Assembly: GCA_033064195.1 (NCBI GenBank)
Contig: JARBJD010000411.1
Coordinates: forward strand, 1-57,011
Origin: Blattamonas nauphoetae
Taxonomy: Eukaryota > Preaxostyla > Oxymonadida
Direction: 5' to 3'
Length of the DNA: 57,011 nt
The notes below the pieces were generated by a model. It made no database searches. It was not told the DNA's origin and saw only the letters and a program-made list of their open reading frames with translations. A program made the position numbers and the translations under genes. Positions 30,340 through 42,670 of this stretch are shown piece after piece. The stretch's first letter is position 1. Each line of letters opens with the position of its first letter.

Positions 30340-33300
30340 TGAGTTTCTCATCCAGTCGATTGTCTGCTCATCCATTCGTTTGTCAGTTCACTCATTCGTT
30401 TGTTTGTTCATCCATTCGTTTGTCAGTTCACTCATTCGTTTGTCTGCTCTTTCATTCGTTTGTCAGTTCACTCATTCGTTTGTGAGCTCATCCATTCGTT
30501 TGTCAGTTCACTCATTCGTTTGTTTGTTCATTCATTCGTGTGTCTGTTCATTCATTCGTTTGTCTGCTCTTTCATTCGTTTGTGAGCTCATTCATTCGTT
30601 TGTTTGTTCATGCATTCGTTTGTTTGTTCATCCATTCGTGTCGCTGTTCATTCATTCGTGTGTCAGTTCATTCATTCGTTGGTCAGCTCATCCATTCGTT
30701 TGTCAGTTCACTCATTCGTTTGTGAGCTCATCCATTCGTTTGTTTGTTCATTCATTCGTTTGTCAGTTCACTCATTCGTTTGTGATCTCATCCATTCGTT
30801 TGTCAGTTCACTCATTCGTTTGTGATCCCATCCATTCGTTTGTCAGTTCACTGATTCGTTTGTTTGTTCATTCATTCGTGTGTCTGTTCACTCATTCGTT
30901 TGTGATCCCATCCATTCGTTTGTCAGTTCACTCATTCGTTTGTGAGCTCATCCACTCGTTTGTCAGTTCATCCTTTCGTTTGTCTGCTCATCCATTCGTT
31001 TGTGAGCTCATCCTTTCGTTTGTGAGCTCATCCTTTCGTTTGTCTGCTCATCCATTCGTTTGTGAGCTCATCCTTTCGTTTGTGAGCTCATCCTTTCGTT
31101 TGTCTGCTCATCCATTCGTTTGTCAGTTCACTCATTCGTTTGTGAGCTCATCCATTCGTTTGTTTGTTCACTCATTCGTTTGTCAGTTCACTCATTCGTT
31201 TGTGATCCCATCCATTCGTTTGTCAGTTCACTCATTCGTTTTCGAGCTCATCCACTCGTTTGTCAGTTCATCCTTTCGTTTGTGAGCTCATCCATTCGTT
31301 TGTTTGTTCATTCATTCGTTTGTCAGTTCACTCATTCGTTTGTGAGCTCATCCATTCGTTTGTTTGTTCATTCATTCGTTTGTCAGTTCACTCATTCGTT
31401 TGTGATCCCATCCATTCGTTTGTCAGTTCACTCATTCGTTTTCGAGCTCATCCACTCGTTTGTCAGTTCATCCTTTGGTTTGTCTGCTCATCCATTCGTT
31501 TGTTTGTTCATTCATTCGTGTGTCTGTTCACTCATTCGTTTGTGATCCCATCCATTCGTTTGTCAGTTCACTCATTCGTTTTCGAGCTCATCCACTCGTT
31601 TGTCAGTTCATCCTTTCGTTTGTCTGCTCATCCATTCGTTTGTGAGCTCATCCTTTCGTTTGTGAGCTCATCCTTTCGTTTGTCTGCTCATCCATTCGTT
31701 TGTCAGTTCACTCATTCGTTTGTGAGCTCATCCATTCGTTTGTTTGTTCACTCATTCGTTTGTCAGTTCACTCATTCGTTTGTGATCCCATCCATTCGTT
31801 TGTCAGTTCACTCATTCGTTTGTGAGCTCATCCACTCGTTTGTCAGTTCATCCTTTCGTTTGTCTGCTCATCCATTCGTTTGTCAGTTCACTCATTCGTT
31901 TGTGAGCTCATCCATTCGTTTGTTTGTTCACTCATTCGTTTGTCAGTTCACTCATTCGTTTGTGATCCCATCCATTCGTTTGTCAGTTCACTCATTCGTT
32001 TTCGAGCTCATCCACTCGTTTGTCAGTTCATCCTTTCGTTTGTCTGCTCATCCATTCGTTTGTCAGTTCACTCATTCGTTTGTGAGCTCATCCATTCGTT
32101 TGTTTGTTCACTCATTCGTTTGTCAGTTCACTCATTCGTTTGTGATCCCATCCATTCGTTTGTCAGTTCACTCATTCGTTTTCGAGCTCATCCACTCGTT
32201 TGTCAGTTCATCCTTTCGTTTGTGATCCCATCCATTCGTTTGTCAGTTCACTCATTCGTTTGTTTGTTCATTCATTCGTTTGTCAGTTCACTCATTCGTT
32301 TGTGAGCTCATCCATTCGTTTGTTTGTTCATTCATTCGTTTGTCAGTTCACTCATTCGTTTGTGATCCCATCCATTCGTTTGTCAGTTCACTCATTCGTT
32401 TTCGAGCTCATCCACTCGTTTGTCAGTTCATCCTTTCGTTTGTCTGCTCATCCATTCGTTTGTCAGTTCACTCATTCGTTTTCGAGCTCATCCACTCGTT
32501 TGTTTGTTCACTCATTCGTTTGTCAGTTCACTCATTCGTTTGTGATCCCATCCATTCGTTTGTCAGTTCACTCATTCGTTTTCGAGCTCATCCACTCGTT
32601 TGTCAGTTCATCCTTTCGTTTGTCTGCTCATCCATTCGTTTGTGAGCTCATCCTTTCGTTTGTGAGCTCATCCTTTCGTTTGTCTGCTCATCCATTCGTT
32701 TGTCAGTTCACTCATTCGTTTGTGAGCTCATCCATTCGTTTGTTTGTTCACTCATTCGTTTGTCAGTTCACTCATTCGTTTGTGATCCCATCCATTCGTT
32801 TGTCAGTTCACTCATTCGTTTTCGAGCTCATCCACTCGTTTGTCAGTTCATTCATTCGTTTGTCAGTTCACTCATTCGTTTGTTTGTTCATTCATTCGTG
32901 TGTCTGTTCACTCATTCGTTTGTGATCTCATCCATTCGTTTGTCAGTTCACTCATTCGTTTGTGAGCTCATCCATTCGTTTGTTTGTTCATTCATTCGTT
33001 TGTCAGTTCATCCTTTCGTTTGTCTGCTCATCCATTCGTTTGTCAGTTCACTCATTCGTTTGTCAGTTCACTCATTCGTTTGTCAGTTCACTCATTCGTT
33101 TTCGAGCTCATCCACTCGTTTGTCAGTTCATCCTTTCGTTTGTCTGCTCATCCATTCGTTTGTTTGTTCATTCATTCGTTTGTCAGTTCACTCATTCGTT
33201 TGTGATCCCATCCATTCGTTTGTCAGTTCACTCATTCGTTTGTGAGCTCATCCACTCGTTTGTCAGTTCATCCTTTCGTTTGTCTGCTCATCCATTCGTT

Positions 33301-35490
33301 TGTCAGTTCACTCATTCGTTTGTGAGCTCATCCATTCGTTTGTTTGTTCACTCATTCGTTTGTCAGTTCACTCATTCGTTTGTGATCCCATCCATTCGTT
33401 TGTCAGTTCACTCATTCGTTTTCGAGCTCATCCACTCGTTTGTCAGTTCATCCTTTCGTTTGTCTGCTCATCCATTCGTTTGTGAGCTCATCCTTTCGTT
33501 TGTGAGCTCATCCTTTCGTTTGTCTGCTCATCCATTCGTTTGTCAGTTCACTCATTCGTTTGTGAGCTCATCCATTCGTTTGTTTGTTCACTCATTCGTT
33601 TGTCAGTTCACTCATTCGTTTGTGATCCCATCCATTCGTTTGTCAGTTCACTCATTCGTTTTCGAGCTCATCCACTCGTTTGTCAGTTCATCCTTTCGTT
33701 TGTGATCCCATCCATTCGTTTGTCAGTTCACTCATTCGTTTGTTTGTTCATTCATTCGTTTGTCAGTTCACTCATTCGTTTGTGAGCTCATCCATTCGTT
33801 TGTTTGTTCATTCATTCGTTTGTCAGTTCACTCATTCGTTTGTGATCCCATCCATTCGTTTGTCAGTTCACTCATTCGTTTTCGAGCTCATCCACTCGTT
33901 TGTCAGTTCATCCTTTCGTTTGTCTGCTCATCCATTCGTTTGTTTGTTCATTCATTCGTGTGTCTGTTCACTCATTCGTTTGTGATCCCATCCATTCGTT
34001 TGTCAGTTCACTCATTCGTTTGTGAGCTCATCCACTCGTTTGTCAGTTCATCCTTTCGTTTGTCTGCTCATCCATTCGTTTGTCAGTTCACGCATTCGTT
34101 TGTCTGCTCATTCATTCGTTTGTTTGTTCATTCATTCGTTTGTCAGTTCACTCATTCGTTTGTTTGTTCATTCATTCGTGTGTCTGTTCACTCATTCGTT
34201 TGTGATCTCATCCATTCGTTTGTCAGTTCACTCATTCGTTTGTGAGCTCATCCATTCGTTTGTTTGTTCATTCATTCGTTTGTCAGTTCACTCATTCGTT
34301 TGTGAGCTCATTCATTCGTGTCTCTGTTCATTCATTCGTTTGTGAGCTCATCCTTTCGTTTGTCAGCTCATTCATTCGTTTGTTTGTTCATTCATTCGTT
34401 TGTCAGTTCATCCTTTCGTTTGTCTGCTCATCCATTCGTTTGTCAGTTCACTCATTCGTTTGTCTGCTCATTCATTCGTTTGTTTTTTCATTCATTCGTT
34501 TGTCAGTTCACTCATTCGTTTGTGAGCTCATCCACTCGTTTGTCAGTTCATCCTTTCGTTTGTCAGTTCACTCATTCGTTTTCGAGCTCATCCATTCGTT
34601 TGTCAGTTCACTCATTCGTTTTTGAGCTCATCCATTCGTTTGTCTGCTCTTTCATTCGTTTGTGAGCTCATTCATTCGTTTGTTTGTTCGTGCATTCGTT
34701 TGTTTGTTCATCCATTCGTGTCGCTGTTCATTCATTCGTGTGTCAGTTCACTCATTCGTTTGTTTGTTCATTCATTCGTTTGTCAGTTCATCCTTTCGTT
34801 TGTCAGTTCACTCATTCGTTTTCGAGCTCATCCATTCATTTGTCAGTTCACTCATTCGTTTGTCAGTTCACTCATTCGTTTGTTTGTTCATTCATTCGTT
34901 TGTCAGTTCATCCTTTCGTTTGTCAGTTCACTCATTCGTTTGTGAGCTCATCCACTCGTTTGTCAGTTCACTCATTCGGTTGTCTGCTCTTTCATTCGTT
35001 TGTGAGCTCATCCATTCGTTTGTTTGTTCATCCATTCGTGTCGCTGTTCATTCTTTCGTGTGTCAGTTCATTCATTCGTTGGTCAGCTCATCCATTCGTT
35101 TGTCAGTTCACTCATTCGTTTGTGAGCTCATCCATTCGTTTGTTTGTTCATTCATTCGTGTGTCTGTTCACTCATTCGTTTGTGAGCTCATCCATTCGTT
35201 TGTCAGTTCACTCATTCGTTTGTGAGCTCATCCATTCGTTTGTTTGTTCATTCATTCGTTTGTTTGTTCATTCATTCGTTTGTCAGTTCACTCATTCGTT
35301 TGTGAGCTCATTCATTCGTTTGTTTGTTCATTCATTCGTTTGTCAGTTCACTCATTCGTTTGTTTGTTCATCCATTCGTGTCGCTGTTCATTCATTCGTG
35401 TGTCAGTTCATTCATTCGTTGGTCAGCTCATTCATTTGTTTGACAGCTCATTTATTCATTTGTCAGCTCATCCATTCGTTGATCATGTCA
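30340..35490 (+). repeat. 20-bp satellite, ~257 units, with higher-order repeats
   Basis: Units of exactly 20 bp with core 'cattcgtttgt' and variants at a few positions (cag/gag/ttg/ctg/gat, and tca/ctca). Variants recur in a fixed order: blocks of nine units repeat at 180-bp spacing (31701, 31881, 32061), and others at 240 bp (33301, 33541). This is higher-order repeat structure as in centromeric-type satellites. The unit lacks stops on the plus strand in all frames, so long 'HSFVSSSIRL'-type frames appear in each; they are not evidence for a protein. Confidence 0.95.
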
Positions 35491-36129
35491 TTCGTTCAGA
35501 ATCCGTGTCATCTTGTTCTGTGATATCTAAATTGTATGATGAAGTGACCAGTTCTAGACTGCGGCCCTATCCTATATGTGGGTTCGCACCCCGCCAGCTA
35601 GGGTTGCGGATTGGGAGTCGAATGAAGGGAGACCAACCCCTTCATCTCTTCCCTTCCACACCTGAGAGGGGGGTCATCACTTCCCCCTCCCCTGCAGTAA
35701 AGCTTGCCCGAGTGAGCTGTGGGAGCGACTCCGCAGCTACGTGTCAGACTCGGGAGGAGAGCACATGTCCCGCCTCTAGCTCAGCGGAGCGAGGGTCTGA
35801 TGTGGACTGGAGGTGGGGAGCCACTCCCACCTCCGACAGGTGCGCTCCAGCCATTTACCGAGTTGTGATTGATATTTCACCTGTGCCCGCCTCTAACCTG
35901 ACCGAAGTCAGGCGAGGAACCGGGAACCATGACGAGCAACGCTCCATATGTCACAGGCTACTCTAAAAACCACAACTCGATAAACGACCAAGCCCCCCAC
36001 AAAGGTGGTGAGAAAGGGCTTCACCCTCCAGCATCATCCTACTGGCCGGATGATACCATCACTGGGTGGTCAACAGAAATTAAGAAGAGAAAAGAAAAAT
36101 TATGGGTGAGGTGACGATCGTAGATGTCC
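35491..36129 (+). other. GC-rich island between arrays, possible non-LTR element 5' fragment
   Basis: Base composition is much richer in G and C than on either side, with local inverted repeats ('aggtggggagccactcccacct' region near 35811). A short frame begins with an ATG at 35929 (MTSNAPYVTGYSKNHNSIND) and ends at 36112-36114. A GC-rich leader followed by a polar N-terminus resembles the 5' end of a non-LTR retrotransposon cut off by the next array. This is inference; no reverse transcriptase is present here. Confidence 0.3.
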
Positions 36130-36555
36130 AAAACAATGTAGTGACTGACTGCGATTCCCACAACAATGTAGTGATTGGCTGCGATTCCCACAACAATGTA
36201 GTGATTGGCTGCGATTCCCACAACAATGTAGTGATTGGCTGCGATTCCCACAACAATGTAGTGATTGGCTGCGATTCCCACAACAATGTAGTGATTGGCT
36301 GCGATTCCCACAACAATGTAGTGATTGGCTGCGATTCCCACAACAATGTAGTGATTGGCTGCGATTCCCACAACAATGTAGTGATTGGCTGCGATTCCCA
36401 CAACAATGTAGTGATTGGCTGCGATTCCCACAACAATGTAGTGATTGGCTGCGATTCCCACAACAATGTAGTGATTGGCTGCGATTCCCACAACAATGTA
36501 GTGATTGGCTGCGACTCCCACAACAATGTAGTGATTGGCTGCGATTCCCACAATT
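36130..36555 (+). repeat. 30-bp minisatellite, ~14 copies
   Basis: Unit 'tgcgattcccacaacaatgt' plus 'agtgattggc', almost perfect apart from the first unit and one near the end. Thirty is a multiple of three, so a ten-residue peptide repeats in several frames on both strands; none is supported as a gene. Confidence 0.95.
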
Positions 36556-36559
36556 GGGG

Positions 36560-38000
36560 AGAGTTACGCGTCGTTCCAAGACATCCGCAGCCACTCTGAC
36601 TGTTGGAGCAGATGGATCCAATATTGTCTTCAAGATCGGCGAAGAACACACAGCCGATTTGTGTGAGGTGTGGAGGGAGTGAAGTTCGATCAGGACGGCC
36701 TCCTCGAGTTGTATCAGATGATGGGAATACAGGCATTGGACGTTCAGGCGTATTGTCTCCCACAATTCGACCAATAGGTTGAGTTTCAGTTGGAGGGCGT
36801 CGCTCTTCATTGAAAAGCTCCTCACTGCGAAGTGTGGTCGATCACTTGGGTGTCGAGACTGTCGGCGTGGAGAAAACATAGTCCAACTTCTCAATCAGCA
36901 CAGATGACGAAGCTCCAGGTATCTTCATCTCTTCAACACAGTACGTGTCTCCAAACTTCAGTTCAGTGTCAGGATAAAGTGACTCTGAGAGTGTGTTCGA
37001 TGTGTCTGATGTCGGTGTTTTTTTCAGAGTTGTCGAGTGCTCCTCAATCGATCCTGATTGCACGGTGGGAGTTCCAACAACCTGAATCGAGTATTCTGAG
37101 CCTGTTGACAACGAATAAGATGTCAGTGTCGAGAGTGTTTAGGGAGCAGGCTCGGCAACAAATGAGTATGAGTTGAACTGTCGTCGTCGAGAGTGTTTGT
37201 GGAGCTGGTGAGGTGGGACACTTGGAGTGTCACGACCTGTTTCGCATCGATTCACTGGAGGATGTCCGAGTGGAGAGTTTACTCGTGTAGTGACTGTAAC
37301 TGTGTCCGAGATGAACAGGGTATTCTTCAAATAAATCGGAATGTCGATGGTTTCCAAGGTCTCCTTCAGTGTCTGGAATAGGGGTAGATACTGCGAGATC
37401 GACGAGCACCCTGGATCTTGAAAATGAGGACATGCGACGTTGAGCGCCTGATCGGAATCTTCAGCGAAGAGGAAGGGTCTGTTAAAGTTGATGGAGAGCT
37501 CGGGATGGCCTTCAACGTGGACATGCTTGTATCGTCCGTCCGAAAGTGACATTCGCATCTTCGGGGATGTTGAACATTCTTCTGATTTGTTGTGAGGAGG
37601 GATGAATGTGAGCTTTTGTGGATTCAATGTTGAGTGTCGATGATGATTGCTTTGGAATCTCCGTCGACAAGCGATTTCAGAAAGAGATCGATTGGGATGC
37701 TCGCATTCAGACTAAGGAGGACGCTGTCTGTGAAGGAAGTCATTGCGGTGTGGTTGAACTTCTCAAGATCTTTGGGATTGGCAGAACCGAGGAAATTGTA
37801 CTTTTCAAGACGGTTTGAGTTGTGATCCTGTCGGGTCGACGATAGCCTCGATTCTCGAGAAACGTGTGTTCGTGTCATAAAGCGGAATTGACACGATGAC
37901 ACATGGGACAATATTTTTGACATCATAGATTGCTACGTAAAAAGTTCGAGTGACAAAACAATGTTGGAATATCTGTAAGTCGTTCATTTATTAAGATGAT
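36560..38000 (-). pseudogene. Fragment of a large host gene, possibly the 5' half of the VPS13-like gene
   Basis: Minus-strand coding-like blocks in order: 'YDVKNIVPCVIVSIPLYDTN' near 37900; 'KYNFLGSANPKDLEKFNHTA' near 37790; 'GRYKHVHVEGHPELSINFNR' near 37520; 'LKETLETIDIPIYLKNTLFI' near 37340; and 'MKSDALQLKLNLLVELWETI' near 36800. They read as a large soluble beta-rich protein, with small frame changes between blocks. Orientation matches the VPS13-like gene that resumes beyond the 27.8-36.6 kb repeat block, so this may be the upstream half of one gene split by an insertion. I did not see a diagnostic VPS13 motif here, so a separate gene is possible. Confidence 0.35.
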
Positions 38001-38356
38001 GTCTATTTTATAATTGAGATTCTTGATGTTCTGATCTCCATGATCGTTCTTCTCTGAAAAGTTGTCTGATCGAACCATAATAGTGCCGTAATGTCCGAGA
38101 TTTTCTGAAAAGAGCGTTTTGCGATTTCGCTGTCTGTCTACTGCAGTGTTGTCATGGATTAATTTGCCATCTGTATCCTGGATACAGTCCATTCTCTCTA
38201 TTTCATCATATCACATCAATCTCAGTTTGTCGGTTTCTCAGTCCTTTTGTCACCTTTTTCCTATTCTCTCTCGCATATTTACTCATTTTTTCTTTCCTCT
38301 ATCCCTTTCTTTCGTTTTTATTCTTTTCATTCTTCTCTGCTCGTTATGGTTCGTAG

Positions 38357-39700
38357 GACTGGCGACTCGTCAACGTCTTCGGCCACGCCGCTTCTGCATA
38401 TGACGAGGATCTCAAAACGCTTGTCGAAACAGCCTTCCGTGCGTGTGTCCCCCTCTTCCTCATTCCTCGCAGCAGCAACAACAAGAAGATCGTGCTCTGA
38501 GGGCACAGTGCTGGTGGCATTGTCGCCCATCGCTTTGTGACCTGCAGCGTCGTTGATCAGTCCTGGATCGACACATACATCTTTGCTGTCATCACTTCGG
38601 GTGCTCCCTTCGGTGGTGCTCCAATGACGTATGGGTGTTCAGCGTCTCCAAGAAAGTGGCTGCTCTCATGGTGATACTGGGAGAGCTGAGCCTTCTTTAG
38701 GTATTATTGATGATTCACACCATTTTTCTGTTGTACTCGTTCATTCTTTGTTGATCTTTCCGTCGCAGATAGGAGCATCCACAATCAGCACACTGACGCA
38801 GGATTGCGCCTGTCTGCACTGGATGATCCCCAACAAGAACACCTTCGACGACGACTGTGTCGTTGGCCAGCTCAAAAGTGTGCTTTCCCCTTCATACTTC
38901 ATCTTATGAACCCTTTTCTCAACCATCTTCACATCATCCACAATCATCTCCCCTCCCCTCCTCTATCATCTCCTCCTTTCTCCCACCATCTCCCACCTCT
39001 CCCCTTCTCAGCTTCCAAAGGCGACAATATGTGCAACATCACACTGAAGAACTGGACGTGGACATACGACCAGGCAGGCAAGGCCGGTGTGAAGACAGCC
39101 ATCCAACGCACTCGAAGCATCACCGACCAGCCTCTCGTGCAGCCGAAGGTGATGACACACGTGATGTACTCGATAGGTCTGTGTTTATCCATGTTCCTAC
39201 AACTCACACTCTCTCCGTCTTTTTCCGTTTTTGGTGCCTTTCCTGCCCGTCATTCGTGTCTCCTTCTTTTCTGGTCTTCTTCGTCGTCGTTAGGTGTCAA
39301 TACCACTGCTGGTGTGATTCTGAACGCCACCAATCCGCGCTGGTGGTCGGACGCGCATTCTGATTACTACATGGATGACGATGGCACAGTCTCGAATGTT
39401 TCACTTAGCGGTGTGTCTCATATCCGTTCATTCTCGTTCTGTGCCCTTTCTTGCCATCCTTTTCGCTCTCCCTCCCCTCGCCTTATTTTCCACTTTTTTC
39501 TCATCCTTCACAGTCCTCCACAAGTGGAGAGACCCATCGCTTGTCTAATTCCACACGTACTGTGGCAGTGACCACATGGGCATTATCACAGACGCTGTCG
39601 CCATTGCCCGTATTTTGGACATCATTGTGCCGGAAACCGCTGCGGAAATGGATTATGAGAACTTGCTCAACCCTTCCGACGACGTTTATCCGTCTCTGTT
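38357..39700 (+). CDS. LCAT-family acyltransferase/phospholipase, partial
   Basis: Lecithin:cholesterol acyltransferase family, esterases that move acyl chains on lipids. The first visible exon begins 'DWRLVNVFGHAASAYDEDLK', the typical DWRL block. The nucleophile motif 'GHSAGGIVAHR' is near 38503, then 'SGAPFGGAP', 'LHWMIPN', 'DDDGTVSNVSL' and 'HKWRDPSLV'. Introns fit at about 38436-38465 (30 nt), 38701-38768 (68), 38878-39011 (134), 39177-39293 (117) and 39411-39513 (103), all GT-AG. A TAA at 39546-39548 falls in the conserved 'SLV-x-FHTYCGSDHMG' and a TAG at 38698-38700 ends an exon; both suit Gln. A TGA just before GHSAGG and a frame change near 38620 are real defects or sequencing errors. 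The 5' end is upstream and unclear. Confidence 0.65.
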
Positions 39701-39759
39701 AACCCACCACACCTTAATCCTGTTGTTTTTCCCATTCTGTACTTACAAAGAGTTCCATC

Positions 39760-41150
39760 CGTTTCTACTCAACATTGGTCCAACATGGTGTGTAGAATAT
39801 AGTGGAGAAACGTATCGTATAGTAATTTTGGATGCTCCCCTTGATTTATGTAGAATCATCTGCGTCAAGGGCATGATCGATCTATCCTCAACGATACAAG
39901 AAAAATCTCGACACGAATTGTATCCACATCGTTCTATTATACCCAAAAACTCCGACGCAGATGGAAGAATCATGTCAGAACGTGAGTTTTTCCGAAATGT
40001 CGATGAAAACACAACATTATCGTTTGAGGGAAATCGAGAATACACTACTTGCTTGATGCCCTCGTGTAAGCTGAACACCTGTTTGATGAAGTCCATCAAG
40101 GCAGAGCTGTCCGATTTTTAAAGAAACACGACACAACATGGAAACGATCAGAACAAGAAGCGAACTTCGTTATCGACCTTGTTCCTTCTTCGACTATATC
40201 GTTCACTCTTCAACCAGATCGCCTTCTGGCTTTATTCAGAGTCTTTCCACTCGACTGTGGTAGCAGCGGTGATGATCTTCCTGTCCAGAACAAACAGAGC
40301 TTCATCGAGCGAAATCCATCTTCGTATCAAGTTTACAATCCTCTCTTCAATCATCGTTCACCGATGAAACTGGTTCGAAAGTTTCTGAAAGTTCGTATCT
40401 CCACATTCTTCACATTCCATCTGGTTTCAAAGGAACTATTCATTTCCCGATCCAACTCATGGTCTTTCCTCCACTACTCTTCACTGCTCCTTCCCACTTC
40501 ATCGTGCGCTCCTCGATCGTCACTCGTACAGCAGGTGCCATCACTCTGAAAAGATCTACCAACACCAGCTTGATTCTCATTGGAGACCCTGTCACAACGG
40601 GAATTGTATCCGTCACTATGACGATTCTCTCTCTTCCTGCAACCGATTGTTTCTCGTTTTCTTCTTCATCGTTGTCAGCCTACACCGGAGAAATCTTCAT
40701 TAGTCTTCTCGACACAACAACACCTGACACCGAAGTGGATGAAATCATTGGATGTAATATTAAGAGTTTGTCTCCCTTTTCCTCATGTCTCCAGATTCTG
40801 TCGCACTCTCTTCATCGACTGGTCGAATCAACTCCAACACCCCATCCACCCGTCGCGTCACTGGACTGCCGTTAAACTACTCACATTTGAAGGAAGGAGC
40901 TTGTGTGCGGATGGAGGTGGATATGGAATCGACACCTCCAACAGTCCAATTCTTCATGAATGGGAAAGCTGGCCGGTCTTATGTTTCTGGTCTTTCCCCA
41001 TCTGTCAGAATCAGTGTTTGCTTCTCTCGTTGTTGTTCTCTTTCAAGTTCACAGTTTTTGTGCAAGAAACGTCGTTCAGAATTGACAGAATCGAACGACA
41101 GCAAGGACCAACCCCAATCGCACAGGAAATGAAAGAAATCGAATGGGAAC
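39760..41150 (+). CDS. SPRY-like domain protein, copy 1
   Basis: Cytoplasmic-type protein with a helical front ('HYLLDAL', 'AEHLFDEVHQGRAVRFLKKH' near 40050-40125), a middle beta region ('KVSESSYLHILHIPSGFKGT') and a SPRY/B30.2-like end: 'YTGEIFISLLDTTTPD', 'VALSSSTGRINSN', 'LKEGACVRMEVDM', 'VQFFMNGKAGRSYVSG', 'FVQETSFRIDRIE'. Introns fit at 40754-40794 (41 nt) and 41016-41047 (32 nt, phase 0). A TAA at 40067-40069 lies between 'LLDALV' and 'AEHLFDEV', where Gln fits. One frame change near 40340 joins 'SYQVYNP' to 'LQSSFTDETG'. SPRY domains bind other proteins; the partner is unknown. The start codon is not identified, and the region 39760-40020 is AT-richer and uncertain. Confidence 0.6.
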
Positions 41151-41745
41151 GATGGATGACTCAGTGTCGAGGTGATTTCTGTAATTTTTCGAAGACATCC
41201 GACATTGGAGCAGACAACACACAAACAACAAGATCTGACTTGCCAGAACTTGACCACACTTGTCTTCCGTGTAGGATACTGCAAGAGAGTGAGATGGACT
41301 TGCTTGATCTTGGATTGGGCAATCCGGGTGGAGTGATTTGCCGCAGTTTCAAGACAACAACACAACAATCTCTCGTTTCTCTTCTCTCCCGTCAGATTCG
41401 ACCGATCTTGCAGTGGTTCGGCCATGTGTGTCCATTCTCTGTTGATTTCGGTGACAGAGATGACATGGATGGTGAGAGATAGGATTGTGCGAATGACTCA
41501 AAAAGAGTGGAACACCACTCACGTGGACGAAGTGTCAATTATGGATTGCTGCTCGGATGTGTGGGAGGGACATTTGGGAGCACATACAGGCCAACAGTAT
41601 TGATAAAATACCAAGCATGCGATGGGCAGGCATCGCCTTGACATAGCGTCCATCTTGGAGGACATCAACGACTGGCCGGCTCTTCACCCACACATCAACC
41701 ATAAACTACTCTTGTGCTCATTTGTTGTGAAGATTCCCCCAAAAT
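41151..41745. other. Between SPRY copies, no clear gene
   Basis: Plus-strand frames continue past the SPRY domain (to about 41480), and a short frame starts with MVRDRIVRMTQKEW at 41471, but I cannot tie these to a known protein. It may be the C-terminal extension of copy 1. Confidence 0.35.
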
Positions 41746-42670
41746 ATGGAAGTTATTCTCACTAGCGATGCCCTTCTCAATTCACTTTTCATCAACTCTT
41801 GTTCACAATCACTCATTCACTCCCATCCATCATCTTTCCGAATTCCTGCGATTGGTGTCTATCAAATGAATACTGAGAACAATATCGTCCATACCTGTCT
41901 CTTCACCGAAGTACAACGATTTGTTTGGGTTGATCATGCGTTTATTCTTCCGATTTCAGAACTGGATCGAGACATTCATCACCCCGAGTTAAATATCTCC
42001 CTTCACAACATATTCTGGAATGGGTATTTCATCATCCTCGCTGAACAAAACGAAGACAGAATCGCATTCAGCCGTCGCCAAACAAACCCTGAGTGCAAGT
42101 GCACCTGCGCAACTGCTCATTCTATATCCACTATTCTTCAAGAACGCTGCACACTTTGCATTTTATTGCACTACAATCACTCGAACGGCAGATGGCCTCT
42201 CTTCGATGGGTCATGCCGTCATCTGTCTTCACTGGAATTGTAAGAATAGGTGTTCTCGACACAACAAGTCCGATCCCCGAAGTGGGTGAATCCATTGGGT
42301 GTGAAGTTTGGAGTGTGTTTCCCTCATTTTCATCTCTCCGATCGAACTCGACATCCACGTACCACCTGTCTCAAAGCACGTTTTGCCACTCCAAATTGAA
42401 GGAAGGGGATTGCGTGCGGATGGAGGTGGAGATGGACTCAAATCCTCGAACACTCCAATTCTTCGTGAATGGCGAAAGTGGCCGCTGTTTCGTGTCTGGC
42501 CTTCCACGGTCTGTCAGAATCGGCGTGTGCACACCGTTCTTCATTTTCTTTTTCCAGTTCTCCGTTTTTGGGCAAGGCACATCATTCAGAATTGACAGAA
42601 TCGCTGAACAGCAAAGACCAACACCAATCGCACCAGATATGAGAGAATTCGTGTGGTAACGAGAATTCAA
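41746..42670 (+). CDS. SPRY-like domain protein, copy 2 (partial)
   Basis: A second, diverged copy of the SPRY-like region: 'FTGIVRIGVLDTTSPIPEVG', then 'SKLKEGDCVRMEVEMDSNPR', 'LQFFVNGESGRCFVSGLPRS' and 'FSVFGQGTSFRIDRIAEQQR'. It keeps a phase-0 mini-intron (42525-42557, 33 nt) at exactly the place where copy 1 has its 32-nt intron. The position of copy 1's first intron shows a degenerated 3' splice site here. The 5' part (from MEVILTSDALLN, about 41746) is coding-like but not aligned to copy 1. It is probably a tandem duplicate in decay. Confidence 0.5.

Noticed and set aside
30340-35490. Many overlapping plus-strand frames of 60-330 codons rich in His, Ser, Phe and Arg
   Set aside because: They exist in all three frames only because the 20-bp unit lacks stops; there is no frame preference and no domain.
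35588-35600. tRNA-like B box (ggttcgcaccc) suggesting a tRNA or SINE
   Set aside because: No matching A box or cloverleaf could be drawn and the B-box match is imperfect.
36039-36894. Repeat-peptide frames on both strands across the 30-bp array
   Set aside because: A 30-bp unit without stops yields a 10-residue repeat in several frames on both strands at once.
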